From JBOGJI01 sp050747865 (GTDB lineage Bacteria > Acidobacteriota > Thermoanaerobaculia > Multivoradales > JAHEKO01), in NCBI GenBank assembly GCA_050747865.1, contig JBOGJI010000286.1, forward strand, positions 1-34,216: a DNA stretch of 34,216 bases, read 5' to 3'. Position numbers and translations under genes: made by a program. Shown piece after piece: positions 7,965-20,672 of this stretch. The notes under the pieces were generated by a model, which was not told the DNA's origin, did no database searches, and saw nothing but the letters and a program-made list of their open reading frames with translations. Numbering within the stretch: position 1 is the stretch's first letter; each line of letters starts with the position of its first letter.

Positions 7965-8360
7965 CTGCTCAACGGCACCTCCCAGGCGCTGGCCAAACGC
8001 CTGGGCGAGCAAGCACCGGCGGCCGTGCGACTCTCCTCGGTCGTCAAGGTCGAGCTCTACCACGGTGCGCGCCGCGGCTCGAAGGTAGGGGAAAACCTGG
8101 CGTTGCTCCGACGTTTCTTCCAGCCCTTCGTCTCCCTGCCCTTCGACGACCGCTGCGCCGAGCACTACGGCCAGATCCGCTCGGATCTCGAGCGGCTGGA
8201 GCCCCGCGAGGCGCGGGTGGTGGAGCTTCGTTTCTTCGCCGGCCTGTCGGTCCCCGAGGTGGCGCTCGCCTTGGGGGTATCCGAATCGACGGTGGAGCGC
8301 GACTGGGTGACGGCGCGGGCCTGGCTGCGCCGCGAGCTGGTCAATGGGAGCCGCGGGTGA
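7965..8360 (+). pseudogene. In-frame remnant: VapC-type PIN domain fused to ECF sigma region 4
   Basis: The reading frame contains two unrelated fragments. From 7965 to about 8195 it resembles the middle of VapC PIN-domain toxins ('LLNGTSQALAKRL', 'LSSVVKVELYHGARR', 'LPFDDRCAEHYGQIRSDLE'). The N-terminal DTN motif with the first catalytic Asp and the whole C-terminal acidic half are missing. From 8196 it becomes the last segment of an acidobacterial-type ECF sigma factor ('LEPREARVVELRFFAGLSV', 'LGVSESTVERDW', 'ARAWLRREL'), like the intact sigma gene at 19968-20576, but without region 2. No plausible start codon precedes the PIN part in frame; the open frame upstream to 7623 is antisense to the lipoprotein gene. 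The stop lies 20 bases inside the end of korB on the other strand. Most likely a deletion joined two decaying genes. Confidence 0.75.
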
Positions 8361-9391
8361 CGGTGCCGTCCTCCTGAACCGTCCACAGGTCGCCCGAGTA
8401 GAGGAGCTCTTCGAGGCTGCCCTGGCCGCGCTCGTCGATCACGCTCTGGATCTGGCCGACGACCCGCTGCTCGAAGGTGGGGATCTCCACCCGGCGCAGG
8501 ATGCCGACCGGCGTCGGGAAGTCCGGCCAGGACTTCTGCGCCAGCATGAAGGCGAGCGAGGGGTCGGGATCCTCAGCGTTCCACACGATGCAGTCCTCGA
8601 GTGGGAAGTCCTCCCCCAGCCGGCCGGTCTCGAGCTTCAAGCCGTTCAGACGCACGCCGAGTTGCTTCTCCTTGCCATAGAGGAGCGGCTCGCCGTGCTC
8701 GACGTAGAGGATGCGCTCGTCCCGCACCTCCTTGTCGGTGACGTCGGAGAAGGTCTTGTCGTTGTAGATGTTGCAGTTCTGGAAGATCTCCAGGAACGCT
8801 GTGCCGCTGTACGCGGCGGCGGCCTTCAGGGTCTCCCTCTGGTGGTTGACGAAGACGTCGACCGTGCGGGCCACGAAGGTGGCGCCGGCGCCGAGCGCCA
8901 GGGAGAGCGGGTTGAACGGGTAGTCCACCGAGCCGAAGGGCGTGGACTTGGTGCGCTTGCCCAGCTCGCTGGTCGGCGAATATTGCCCCTTGGTCAGGCC
9001 GTAGATGCGGTTGTTGAAGAGCAGGACCTTGAGCCCCACGTTGCGGCGCAGCAGGTGGATCAGGTGGTTGCCGCCGATCGACATGCCGTCGCCGTCGCCG
9101 GTCGCCACCCAGACCTCGAGGTCCGGCCGCACGACCTTGAGGCCGGTGGCCACGGCCGGTGCCCGCCCGTGGATCGAATGGAAGCCGTAGGTGTCCACAT
9201 AGTAGGGAGTCCGGCTCGAGCAGCCGATCCCCGAAACCACCACGAACTTCTCCCGCGGGATGCCGAGCTGCGGGAAGACCGTCTGCAATGCCGACAGGAT
9301 GGCGTAGTCGCCGCAGCCGGGGCACCAGCGGACCTCCTGGTCGGACTGAAAATCCTTCTTTGTGAGGGCCTTCTTGGTGAGGGTCGGCGTG

Positions 9392-9402
<11 letters not shown>
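8341..9402 (-). CDS. korB: 2-oxoacid:ferredoxin oxidoreductase, beta subunit
   Basis: A 353-residue thiamine-diphosphate-binding subunit. Cys27 and Cys30 sit in 'WCPGCGDYAIL', the usual cluster-binding start of the beta subunit, and 'SGIGCSSRTPYY' follows. The ThDP site is 'GDGDGMSIGGNH' near residue 100, completed by the Asn in 'LLFNNRIYGLTKGQYSPTS'. The last motif is characteristic of 2-oxoglutarate-type enzymes, so oxidative decarboxylation of 2-oxoglutarate to succinyl-CoA with ferredoxin (or the reverse) is the likely reaction. The ATG is preceded by a G-rich run and lies inside the end of korA (11-base overlap), so the two are co-translated. No delta (ferredoxin) subunit is present nearby. 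Discrimination between 2-oxoglutarate and other 2-oxoacids rests on motifs only. Confidence 0.92.
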
Positions 9403-11290
<1,888 letters not shown>

Positions 11291-11296
11291 GCAATC

Positions 11297-11302
11297 AGTC
11301 TA
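11297..11302 (-). promoter_or_regulatory. Candidate -10 box of korAB
   Basis: On the minus strand, TAGACT is followed by 6 nt and then the GTG start of korA. It fits the TANNNT pattern seen before other starts in the window and would give a leaderless mRNA. A -35 is not evident. Confidence 0.35.
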
Positions 11303-11306
11303 ACAT
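11301..11306 (+). promoter_or_regulatory. Candidate -10 box of tamAB
   Basis: TAACAT on the plus strand, overlapping by two bases the candidate korA -10 on the other strand. It would give tamA a 5' leader of roughly 45 nt (or about 70 nt to the internal start at 11382). Support is only the hexamer and its position in a 67-base divergent gap. Confidence 0.25.
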
Positions 11307-11357
11307 CCTGCACGGCAAGACCATTCCCGGCACACGGCTTGCGATGCTCTTGCCGCC

Positions 11358-13169
11358 ATGAGCTCATGGTGGGGCGATCGCATGGCGTCCGGCAGGGCGG
11401 CCGCCCGCGTATGCCTCTGCGGCGTCCTCGCCGTCGGCGCGCCGGGAGTCGCCACGGCGGCCGAGGCGCCGGCGGCGCGCCAGGTGACCCGTGTCCGAGT
11501 CGAGATCGAAGGCATCCGGAACGCGGCGCGCCAGAACGTCGAGGCGGTGCTGTCGATCCGGCGGGAACGGGACGACAAGGAGCTCACCGTGACCCGCCTG
11601 CACCAGCTCCACGCCCGCGCCCCCGAGGAGATCGCTCGCGCGCTCGAGCCGTTCGGGTACTACCGCTCGACGGTCGACTCCGAGCTGCGGCGGGAGGGGG
11701 CCACCTGGACCGCCCGCTACCGGATCACACCCGGGCGGCGGCTGCGGCTCGGCCGGGTCGACGTCGAGGTGACCGGGCCCGGGGCGAGCGATCCGGCATT
11801 CCGGCAGCGGCTGCGCGCCTTCCCGCTCGATCGCGGCGACCCCCTGTCGCACGCCGCCTACGAGGAAGGCAAGCAGAGCTTCATCGACTACGCCGCCGAG
11901 AACGGGTACCTCGACGCCGAGTTCGAGACCGCCGAGCTGCGCATCGACCTCGATCGCTACACCTGCGAGGCGGTGCTGCGCTTCTCCACCGGTCCGCGCT
12001 ACCGCTTCGGTGAGGTGCGGTTCCACCAGCAGGTGCTCGATCCGGACGTGCTGGCCGGCTATGTCCCCTTCGAGCGCGGCGATCCGATCACTATCGGTCC
12101 CTTGTTCGAGCTCCAGGACGCGCTGTCCGCCACCCCCTACTTCAATCGTGTGGAGGTGACCGTCCGGCATGAGGAGGCGGTCGACCTCGAGGCTCCGGTG
12201 GACGTCGACCTGACACCGGCGAAGCGCCAGAAGTGGGACCTCGGCGTCGGCTACGGCACCGACACCGGGCCACGGGGCAGGATCGGCCTCGAGGCGCGCC
12301 GCCTCAACCGCCACGGCCACCGCGCGCAGGGCGAGCTGATCCTGTCGGAGATCGAGAAGAGCCTCACCGCCCGCTATCTGGTGCCGGCCTACTACCCGAG
12401 CACCAACCTCTACACCTTCGACATCGGCTACTCGGAGCTGTCCACCGATACCAGCACCTCGGAGACCGTGCTCCTGGGAGGCGGGGTGACCCGCTCGCGC
12501 GGGCGCTGGCGCGAGGCGCTGGGGCTGACCTACCAGCGTGCCGACTTCGAGGTCGGCGTGGATTCAGGCGTCTCCGAGCTGCTCATCCCGGAAGCGAGCT
12601 GGACTCGGGTGCAGGCCGACGACCGCGTCTACGCGCGGCGCGGCCACCGTATCCAGCTCAAGCTGCGCGGTGCGGAGGAGACGGTGGTGTCGGACAGCAC
12701 CTTTCTACAGGTCATAACCGAGGCCAAGGCGATCCGTCCGCTCGGCGAGAGCCTGCGGCTCATCGGCAGGTTGGGCGTGGGGCAGACCTGGACCTCCGAC
12801 TTCCGCCGCCTCCCCCCCACCATCCGTTTCTTCGCCGGCGGCGATCAGAGCGTTCGCGGCTACGACTACCAGACCCTCGGACCCCTGGACGTGGAGGGTA
12901 ACGTCATCGGCGGCGAGGCACTGGCGGCCGCCGGTCTCGAGCTGGATGCGCTGTTCCTGGATCTCGGCAAGCTCGGTCGCTGGGGGGCGGCAGCGTTCTA
13001 CGACATCGGCGGCGCCGCGGAGACGATCGGCGACCGCCTGGAGCAGGGCACCGGCGTCGGGCTGCGCTGGCTGTCGCCGATCGGTCTGGTGCGCGCCGAC
13101 GTCGCCTGGGCGGTGAGCGAGCCGGGCACGCCGATCCGATTCCACCTGATGATCGGGCCCGATCTATGA
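11358..13169 (+). CDS. tamA: TamA-like outer-membrane protein of the BamA/Omp85 family
   Basis: The frame gives 603 residues. It may really start at the ATG at 11382 (595 residues), which has a G-rich stretch upstream and directly precedes a clean signal peptide ('ARVCLCGVLAVGAPGVATAA'). After it come about three POTRA domains (residues 40-270), then a 16-strand-type beta-barrel. The 'FFAGGDQSVRGYDYQTLGP' segment is the Omp85 signature with the VRGY motif in the lid loop. Protein length, three POTRAs and the following tamB gene identify the TamA branch and not BamA. In Proteobacteria TamA works with TamB in outer-membrane biogenesis (autotransporter assembly, phospholipid transport). The stop overlaps the tamB start (ATGA), so the pair is coupled. 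Confidence 0.92.
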   Translation: MSSWWGDRMASGRAAARVCLCGVLAVGAPGVATAAEAPAARQVTRVRVEIEGIRNAARQNVEAVLSIRRERDDKELTVTRLHQLHARAPEEIARALEPFGYYRSTVDSELRREGATWTARYRITPGRRLRLGRVDVEVTGPGASDPAFRQRLRAFPLDRGDPLSHAAYEEGKQSFIDYAAENGYLDAEFETAELRIDLDRYTCEAVLRFSTGPRYRFGEVRFHQQVLDPDVLAGYVPFERGDPITIGPLFELQDALSATPYFNRVEVTVRHEEAVDLEAPVDVDLTPAKRQKWDLGVGYGTDTGPRGRIGLEARRLNRHGHRAQGELILSEIEKSLTARYLVPAYYPSTNLYTFDIGYSELSTDTSTSETVLLGGGVTRSRGRWREALGLTYQRADFEVGVDSGVSELLIPEASWTRVQADDRVYARRGHRIQLKLRGAEETVVSDSTFLQVITEAKAIRPLGESLRLIGRLGVGQTWTSDFRRLPPTIRFFAGGDQSVRGYDYQTLGPLDVEGNVIGGEALAAAGLELDALFLDLGKLGRWGAAAFYDIGGAAETIGDRLEQGTGVGLRWLSPIGLVRADVAWAVSEPGTPIRFHLMIGPDL

Positions 13170-16100
13170 CGGCCGCCCGGGCATCCCACTGGCGTGTCTG
13201 GCTGCTGGGACTGGCGGCCGTGGCAGTGGTGGCGGCGCTGCTGCTCGCCGGCATTGTCTGGTTCCTGCTCAGCACTGAGCGCGGGGCGAGATGGGTGATC
13301 GGTCGCGTCGGCGTTGTGATCCCGGGGTCGCTCGAGGTCGACGAGATCACGGGGACCCTTCGCGGGCCGCTCGCCGTCCGCGGCCTCCACTACCGGAACG
13401 AAGGCCTGGCCGTGACGGTCGGCCGCGCGGCGCTGGCCTGGCGGCTCGGCAAGCTGCTCCAGAGGCAGCTCGACATCGTGAGCTTCGAGATCGAAGGCGT
13501 GCGCGTGGTCACCGCCGAGAGCGAGGAGCCGAGTGAGCCGTTGGAGCTGCCCGACGTCCATCTGCCGATCAACATCATCGTCCGGCAAGCCCGGGTGCGG
13601 GACGTCGAGCTGACGAGCACCGGCGGCGCCGAAGCCGCGGAGCCTTTCACCCTGGATTCGATCGACCTCAGCACGCGGGCCATCGGCGATGTGGTCGAGA
13701 TCGAGCAGTTCGTGGTGCGCTCACCGCAACTGACGGCCGATGTCACAGGCAGGGTCGAGCCGCAAGGTGACTACCCGGTGGACCTGCGCCTCAAGTGGTC
13801 CGTCCGGCTTCTCGACCAGCCGCGCTGGGCGGGCGCGGGCACGCTGTCCGGCTCGCTCGAGGACCTGGGCGTCCGCCACCGGCTGACCGCCCCGGTGGCA
13901 GCACGGGTCGACGCGCGGCTGAGCAAACCGCTACGCGACCTCGGATTCGACGCCACCCTGCAGGCACCGCCCTTCGCGCTCGCGACCCTGGGCATCGACC
14001 TGCCCGGGCTCACCGCAGGCGGCCGGGTCCATGCTACGGGGAGCGTCGAGAGCTTCCGCGGCGAAGCCCGGCTCATCGCTAACTACGAGGGATACGGAAG
14101 AGCCCACGCCGACCTGGCGATGGCCCGGGAGGGGGACTTGTGGCGGGTCGATCGGCTGGTCCTGACCCGGCCGCAAGCACCCACCCGCGTCGAGGCCCGT
14201 GGCGAGGCGACGCTCGCCGCCGACACCGAGCCCAGCTTCTCGGTCGATGCCGCCTGGCGCGATCTGGCCTGGCCGCTCGACGGCGAGCCCGTCGCCCGCA
14301 GCGCAGAAGGTCGCTTGCACGCCGCCGGCACCTTCGAGGCGTTCCGTGGCGAGGCTAAGGCGGTGGCGAGCTACGAAGGGTACGGGACGGCTCACGCCGA
14401 CCTGGTCGTGGCCCGGCAGGGCGAGCGATGGCAGCTCGCGAAGCTGGAGGTGACCAGCCCCGAGTCGCCGACTCACATCGAGGCCACGGGCGACGTGACG
14501 CTCGCTCCTGACACCGACCCCCGCTTCTCCGTCGACGCCTCGTGGCGCGACCTGAGCTGGCCGCTCACTGGCGAGCCCATCGTGCGCAGCCCCACGGGGA
14601 GGGCCTCCGTCGCCGGCCGAGCCGACGCCTACGATCTGGAGATCGCCGGCCGGCTGATCACCGAGCCGCTGGGGCCGACGCCGTTCCGGCTCGCCGGCAG
14701 TGGCGGCCGCGAGCGGCTCGCGATCCAGCGTGCGCGCGCCGACCTGCTCGCCGGGACCGTGACGGCGCGGGGCGAGGTCGCCTGGCAGCCCCGAGTGGAG
14801 TGGCGACTGGCGGTCGACGGGACCGACCTCGATCCGGCAGCGCTGTGGCCGGACGGCGCCGGCAAGCTAAGCCTCACGGCGCGCACCGCCGGCCACCTCG
14901 AGGAGGCCGGAGCGTTCGCCCGTGTCGCACCGCTGCACGTCAGCGGCACGCTGCGCGGCGAGCCGCTGGCGGCCGACGCCGCCGTCAACCTCTCCGGTGA
15001 GCGCCTCACGCTCCGTGACCTGGACCTCGCGTGGGGCTCCCTGCGGCTCGCCGCCTCCGGCAGGATGGCGCCGAGCTGGGCGTTCCGGGCGGATCTCGAG
15101 GCGCCCGACCTGACTCTGCTGAGCTCCGAGGCAGAGGGCTCGCTGACCGCTCGCGCCCGGCTCAACGGGCCGCAGACCGCGCCGCACATCGAGGTTTCGG
15201 CCACCGGCGCGGAGCTGGGGTACGGCGACCTGTCCGCCGCCACGCTCACCGTCGACGCGGATGTCGACCTGAGCGCGGGCGGCGTCCTGGCGCTAGCCGC
15301 CGCCGCGACGCGGGTCGCCGCGGGCGAGCGGATGTTCCGTCGTGTGGGCCTCACCGGCGAGGGGAGCCGCGAGGCGCATCGGCTCACCGCGACAGTGGAC
15401 GGCGTGGAGGGCCGGGAGGGCGAAAGCCGCCTGCACGTCGCCGCTCGCGGTGGATTGAGCGAAGAAGACGCATGGCACGGCGAGCTGTCGGCGCTCGATG
15501 TCGAGCTGCCCGAGGCGGGGCGCTGGTCGCTGGCATCTCCCGTGGCAGTGACGGCGTCGGCCGAGACCGTCGAGCTGGAGCGGTTGTGCGAGGTCTCGGC
15601 CGGCGCGCGCGTGTGCGCCGAGGGGATCTGGCGGAGCGCCGACGGCTGGCAGGCCGACACCGAGCTGACCGCGCTGCCGCTCGCTCTCGCGCAGCGGTTC
15701 CTGCCCCCCGAGCTCACGATCTCGGGGACGTTGGACGGCCGCATCGAGGCGAGCGCTGACGCCTCGGGAGTGCTCAGCGCCGCCGCCCAGCTCGAGCTCG
15801 GTGCCGGTGAGGTGACCTACGCGGCGGTCGCCGAGGGTCTCGACACCCTGCGCTTCGGGCCCGGCTCGCTCGATGGCGCGGTGGATGACGACGGGACCCG
15901 CGCCGAGCTCTCCCTGCCGCTCCCCGACCTCGGGCAGGCCGAGGCCGAGCTGGCGCTGCCCGGCTACCGCGCGACCGGCGCGCCCGACGACGGGCAAGCC
16001 ATCTCCGCGAGGCTGAACGCCGAGATCTCCGATCTGTCGTTCCTGCAGGCCTTCTCGGATCAGCTCACCGACACCGGCGGCCGCATCACCGCCGACCTGC

Positions 16101-17266
16101 GCCTCGGTGGCACCCTGGGCCAACCGCGTATCGACGGCGAGGCGCGCCTCGCGGAGGCACGTGCCGCAGTCCCCGCCCTCTCCATCCAGCTCACCGACCT
16201 CTGGCTCTCAGCCGTCAGCCGGGGCGGCGAGAGTCTGCGGCTCGAGGGCGGCGTGCGCTCCGGGGATGGCGCCCTGACCCTCAACGGCGAGGTGCCGCCG
16301 GCGCCGGACGCCGAACGGCCCATCCGGCTGGCAGTCCGCGGCGAACGTTTCACCGCCATGGACACCCGCGAGATCCATCTCCTGGCGTCGCCCGATCTGG
16401 AGCTGACCTACGACGGCACGCGGATGGCGGTCGACGGCGAGGTTCGCGTCCCCGAGGCCAAGGTCGACATCGCGAAGCCGCCGCCGGGCGTCGTCACCGC
16501 TTCCGAGGACGTGGTCCTCGTCGGCGGCGATCCCACGGAGGAGGCGACCGGCCCGCCGCTGGCCATGCGGGTGCGCGTGGTGCTCGGCGACGAGGTCGAG
16601 ATCGCGGTGCTCGGGCTGCAGGCCGAGCCCACGGGGAGCCTGCTGCTGATCGAGCGGCCCGGCGAGCCGACCGCCGGAACCGGCGAGATCGAGCTCAACG
16701 AAGGCACCTTCAACGCCTACGGCCAGGACCTGACCATCGAGCGCGGACGCCTGATCTTCGCCGGGCCGGTGGACGACCCGGGAATCGACCTGCGCGCCTA
16801 CCGCGAGGCGCGCGACGGCGTGGTGGCCGGCCTGGAAGCCCGGCGCACCCTCAGCCGACCGGAGATCACCCTGTGGTCCGAGCCGCCCATGGATCAGGCC
16901 AACCAGCTCTCCTACATCCTGCTCGGCCGGCCGGTGGGCCAGGCCAGCCCCGCGGACGAGAACCGGCTCGCCAACGCCGCCCTGGCGATGGGGCTCAAGC
17001 GGGGCAACGTCCTGGGCGAGAAGCTGGCCTCCCGATTCGGGCTCGAGGAGGTTCGGGTGGAGGCCGGGGAGGGCCTCGACCAGGCGTCGCTGGTGCTCGG
17101 CAGGTACCTCTCCCCCCGCCTCTACGTGGCCTACGGCGTCGGCCTCTTCGAGGCGGCGGACAGCCTGCGCATCCGCTACCTGCTGAGCCGGCGCTGGGCC
17201 CTGGAGGCGACCACCGGCACCGCCGCCGGCGCCGACCTGCTCTACACCATCGAGCGCGGCGAATAG
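13166..17266 (+). CDS. tamB: TamB-like translocation/assembly protein (DUF490)
   Basis: A 1366-residue inner-membrane-anchored protein, slightly longer than E. coli TamB. One N-terminal membrane helix ('VWLLGLAAVAVVAALLLAG') is followed by a long repeat-rich region predicted as a beta-taco groove spanning the periplasm. The C-terminal DUF490 domain ends with 'QLSYILLGRPVGQ', 'ASLVLGRYLSPRLYVAYGVG' and 'LRIRYLLSRRWALEA', which are classic TamB endings. The protein is thought to move lipids and to help insert outer-membrane proteins with TamA. Residues about 282-473 hold a tandem duplication with a 96-residue period. The gene ends only 2 bases from the convergent kinase gene, leaving no room for a separate terminator. 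Confidence 0.93.
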   Translation: MTAARASHWRVWLLGLAAVAVVAALLLAGIVWFLLSTERGARWVIGRVGVVIPGSLEVDEITGTLRGPLAVRGLHYRNEGLAVTVGRAALAWRLGKLLQRQLDIVSFEIEGVRVVTAESEEPSEPLELPDVHLPINIIVRQARVRDVELTSTGGAEAAEPFTLDSIDLSTRAIGDVVEIEQFVVRSPQLTADVTGRVEPQGDYPVDLRLKWSVRLLDQPRWAGAGTLSGSLEDLGVRHRLTAPVAARVDARLSKPLRDLGFDATLQAPPFALATLGIDLPGLTAGGRVHATGSVESFRGEARLIANYEGYGRAHADLAMAREGDLWRVDRLVLTRPQAPTRVEARGEATLAADTEPSFSVDAAWRDLAWPLDGEPVARSAEGRLHAAGTFEAFRGEAKAVASYEGYGTAHADLVVARQGERWQLAKLEVTSPESPTHIEATGDVTLAPDTDPRFSVDASWRDLSWPLTGEPIVRSPTGRASVAGRADAYDLEIAGRLITEPLGPTPFRLAGSGGRERLAIQRARADLLAGTVTARGEVAWQPRVEWRLAVDGTDLDPAALWPDGAGKLSLTARTAGHLEEAGAFARVAPLHVSGTLRGEPLAADAAVNLSGERLTLRDLDLAWGSLRLAASGRMAPSWAFRADLEAPDLTLLSSEAEGSLTARARLNGPQTAPHIEVSATGAELGYGDLSAATLTVDADVDLSAGGVLALAAAATRVAAGERMFRRVGLTGEGSREAHRLTATVDGVEGREGESRLHVAARGGLSEEDAWHGELSALDVELPEAGRWSLASPVAVTASAETVELERLCEVSAGARVCAEGIWRSADGWQADTELTALPLALAQRFLPPELTISGTLDGRIEASADASGVLSAAAQLELGAGEVTYAAVAEGLDTLRFGPGSLDGAVDDDGTRAELSLPLPDLGQAEAELALPGYRATGAPDDGQAISARLNAEISDLSFLQAFSDQLTDTGGRITADLRLGGTLGQPRIDGEARLAEARAAVPALSIQLTDLWLSAVSRGGESLRLEGGVRSGDGALTLNGEVPPAPDAERPIRLAVRGERFTAMDTREIHLLASPDLELTYDGTRMAVDGEVRVPEAKVDIAKPPPGVVTASEDVVLVGGDPTEEATGPPLAMRVRVVLGDEVEIAVLGLQAEPTGSLLLIERPGEPTAGTGEIELNEGTFNAYGQDLTIERGRLIFAGPVDDPGIDLRAYREARDGVVAGLEARRTLSRPEITLWSEPPMDQANQLSYILLGRPVGQASPADENRLANAALAMGLKRGNVLGEKLASRFGLEEVRVEAGEGLDQASLVLGRYLSPRLYVAYGVGLFEAADSLRIRYLLSRRWALEATTGTAAGADLLYTIERGE
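14009..14584 (+). repeat. Tandem 288-bp duplication inside tamB
   Basis: Two adjacent 96-codon units (14009-14296 and 14297-14584) align without gaps: 'GRVHATGSVESFRGEAR' with 'GRLHAAGTFEAFRGEAK', 'NYEGYGRAHADLAMARE' with 'SYEGYGTAHADLVVARQ', and 'FSVDAAWRDLAWPLDGEP' with 'FSVDASWRDLSWPLTGEP'. A third, diverged unit begins in the same register at 14585 ('SPTGRASVAG'). The identity between units is much higher than between ordinary TamB beta-taco repeats, which points to recent duplication. Confidence 0.85.
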
Positions 17267-17268
17267 TG

Positions 17269-19967
<2,699 letters not shown>

Positions 19968-19971
<4 letters not shown>

Positions 19972-20576
19972 GGCCGCGAGTTGCGTGCCGCCCCTCCGCG
20001 CCCCGGAGCCCGCAGCGGTGCGAGCTCGCGATAGAGCCAGGTCTTGCCACGGCGCCAGTCGCGCATCACGGTGGCCTCGGAGACGGCCAAGGCCTCGGCC
20101 GTCTCCTCCACGTCCAGCCCGGCGAAGAAGCGGCACTCCACGACCTGGGCCTGGCGCGGGCTCAGCTGCTCGAGGCGGGTCAGCGCCTCGTCCAGGGCGA
20201 GGAGCTCCTCGACCCGGGTCTCGTGGACCAGCGCAGCGTCCTCGGCCGGAATGTGCTCGCGCCCGCCGCCGCGCTTGGCCGTGCGGCTGCGCTCGGCGTA
20301 GTTGATCAGGATGTGGCGCATGGCGCGCGCGGCGACGCGAAAGAAATGGCCCCGGCTCTGCCAGCGGGGCGATTCCTGCTGCGACAGCTTCAGATAGGCC
20401 TCGTGCACCAGCGCCGTGGTGGATAGGGTCTCCTGGCCGCGCCAGCGCCGTCTCTGGTCCCGGGCCAGGCTGTACAGGCGCGCGTAGGTGGCGGAGAAGA
20501 GCTCGCTCAGCGGTGCCTCGTCGCCCGCGGCCATGGCCTCGAGCAGGGCCGTGATCTCCGCGTCGGGAGCGTCCAT
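19968..20576 (-). CDS. ECF-type RNA polymerase sigma factor (Sigma70-ECF / TIGR02999-like)
   Basis: A 202-residue sigma factor. Region 2 includes 'LYSLARDQRRRWRGQETLST' and 'LVHEAYLKLSQQ'; the middle has 'FFRVAARAMRHILINYAERS'; region 4 has 'LSPRQAQVVECRFFAGLDV' and the HTH 'ALAVSEATVMRDWRRGKTWL'. This is the acidobacterial/planctomycete family that typically sits with Ser/Thr kinases instead of an anti-sigma factor. The chosen ATG at 20576 starts 'MDAPDAEITALLEAM'; the frame extends to 20639 but TACACT, a candidate -10, lies 9 nt upstream of 20576. The stop overlaps the kinase start. In such groups, activation by kinase phosphorylation is known for some members (the ECF43 EcfP system), and is inferred here. 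Confidence 0.92.
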
Positions 20577-20585
20577 GCAGCGGCC

Positions 20586-20591
20586 AGTGTA
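20586..20591 (-). promoter_or_regulatory. Candidate -10 box of the sigma-kinase operon
   Basis: On the minus strand, TACACT lies 9 nt before the ATG of the sigma gene, which has no Shine-Dalgarno. It matches the TANNNT pattern of other starts here. A -35 was not identified. Confidence 0.35.
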
Positions 20592-20620
20592 CTGCGCCCG
20601 CGCTCTCCGGCCGGCCCACG

Positions 20621-20649
20621 GATGACAGCTAGATGACAAGAATCCTGTC
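20621..20649 (+). promoter_or_regulatory. Possible regulatory site: GATGACA direct repeat before the FG-GAP gene
   Basis: GATGACA occurs at 20621-20627 and again at 20632-20638, an 11-bp period, about one helical turn. GACAG (20624-20628) also pairs with CTGTC (20645-20649). The site lies in the 96-base gap between the sigma-kinase operon and the secreted FG-GAP protein, just upstream of its ribosome binding site. It may be an activator site or a sigma-specific promoter; nothing more can be shown from one copy. Confidence 0.25.
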
Positions 20650-20672
20650 TACATGGGGTGGAGGTCCAAGCC

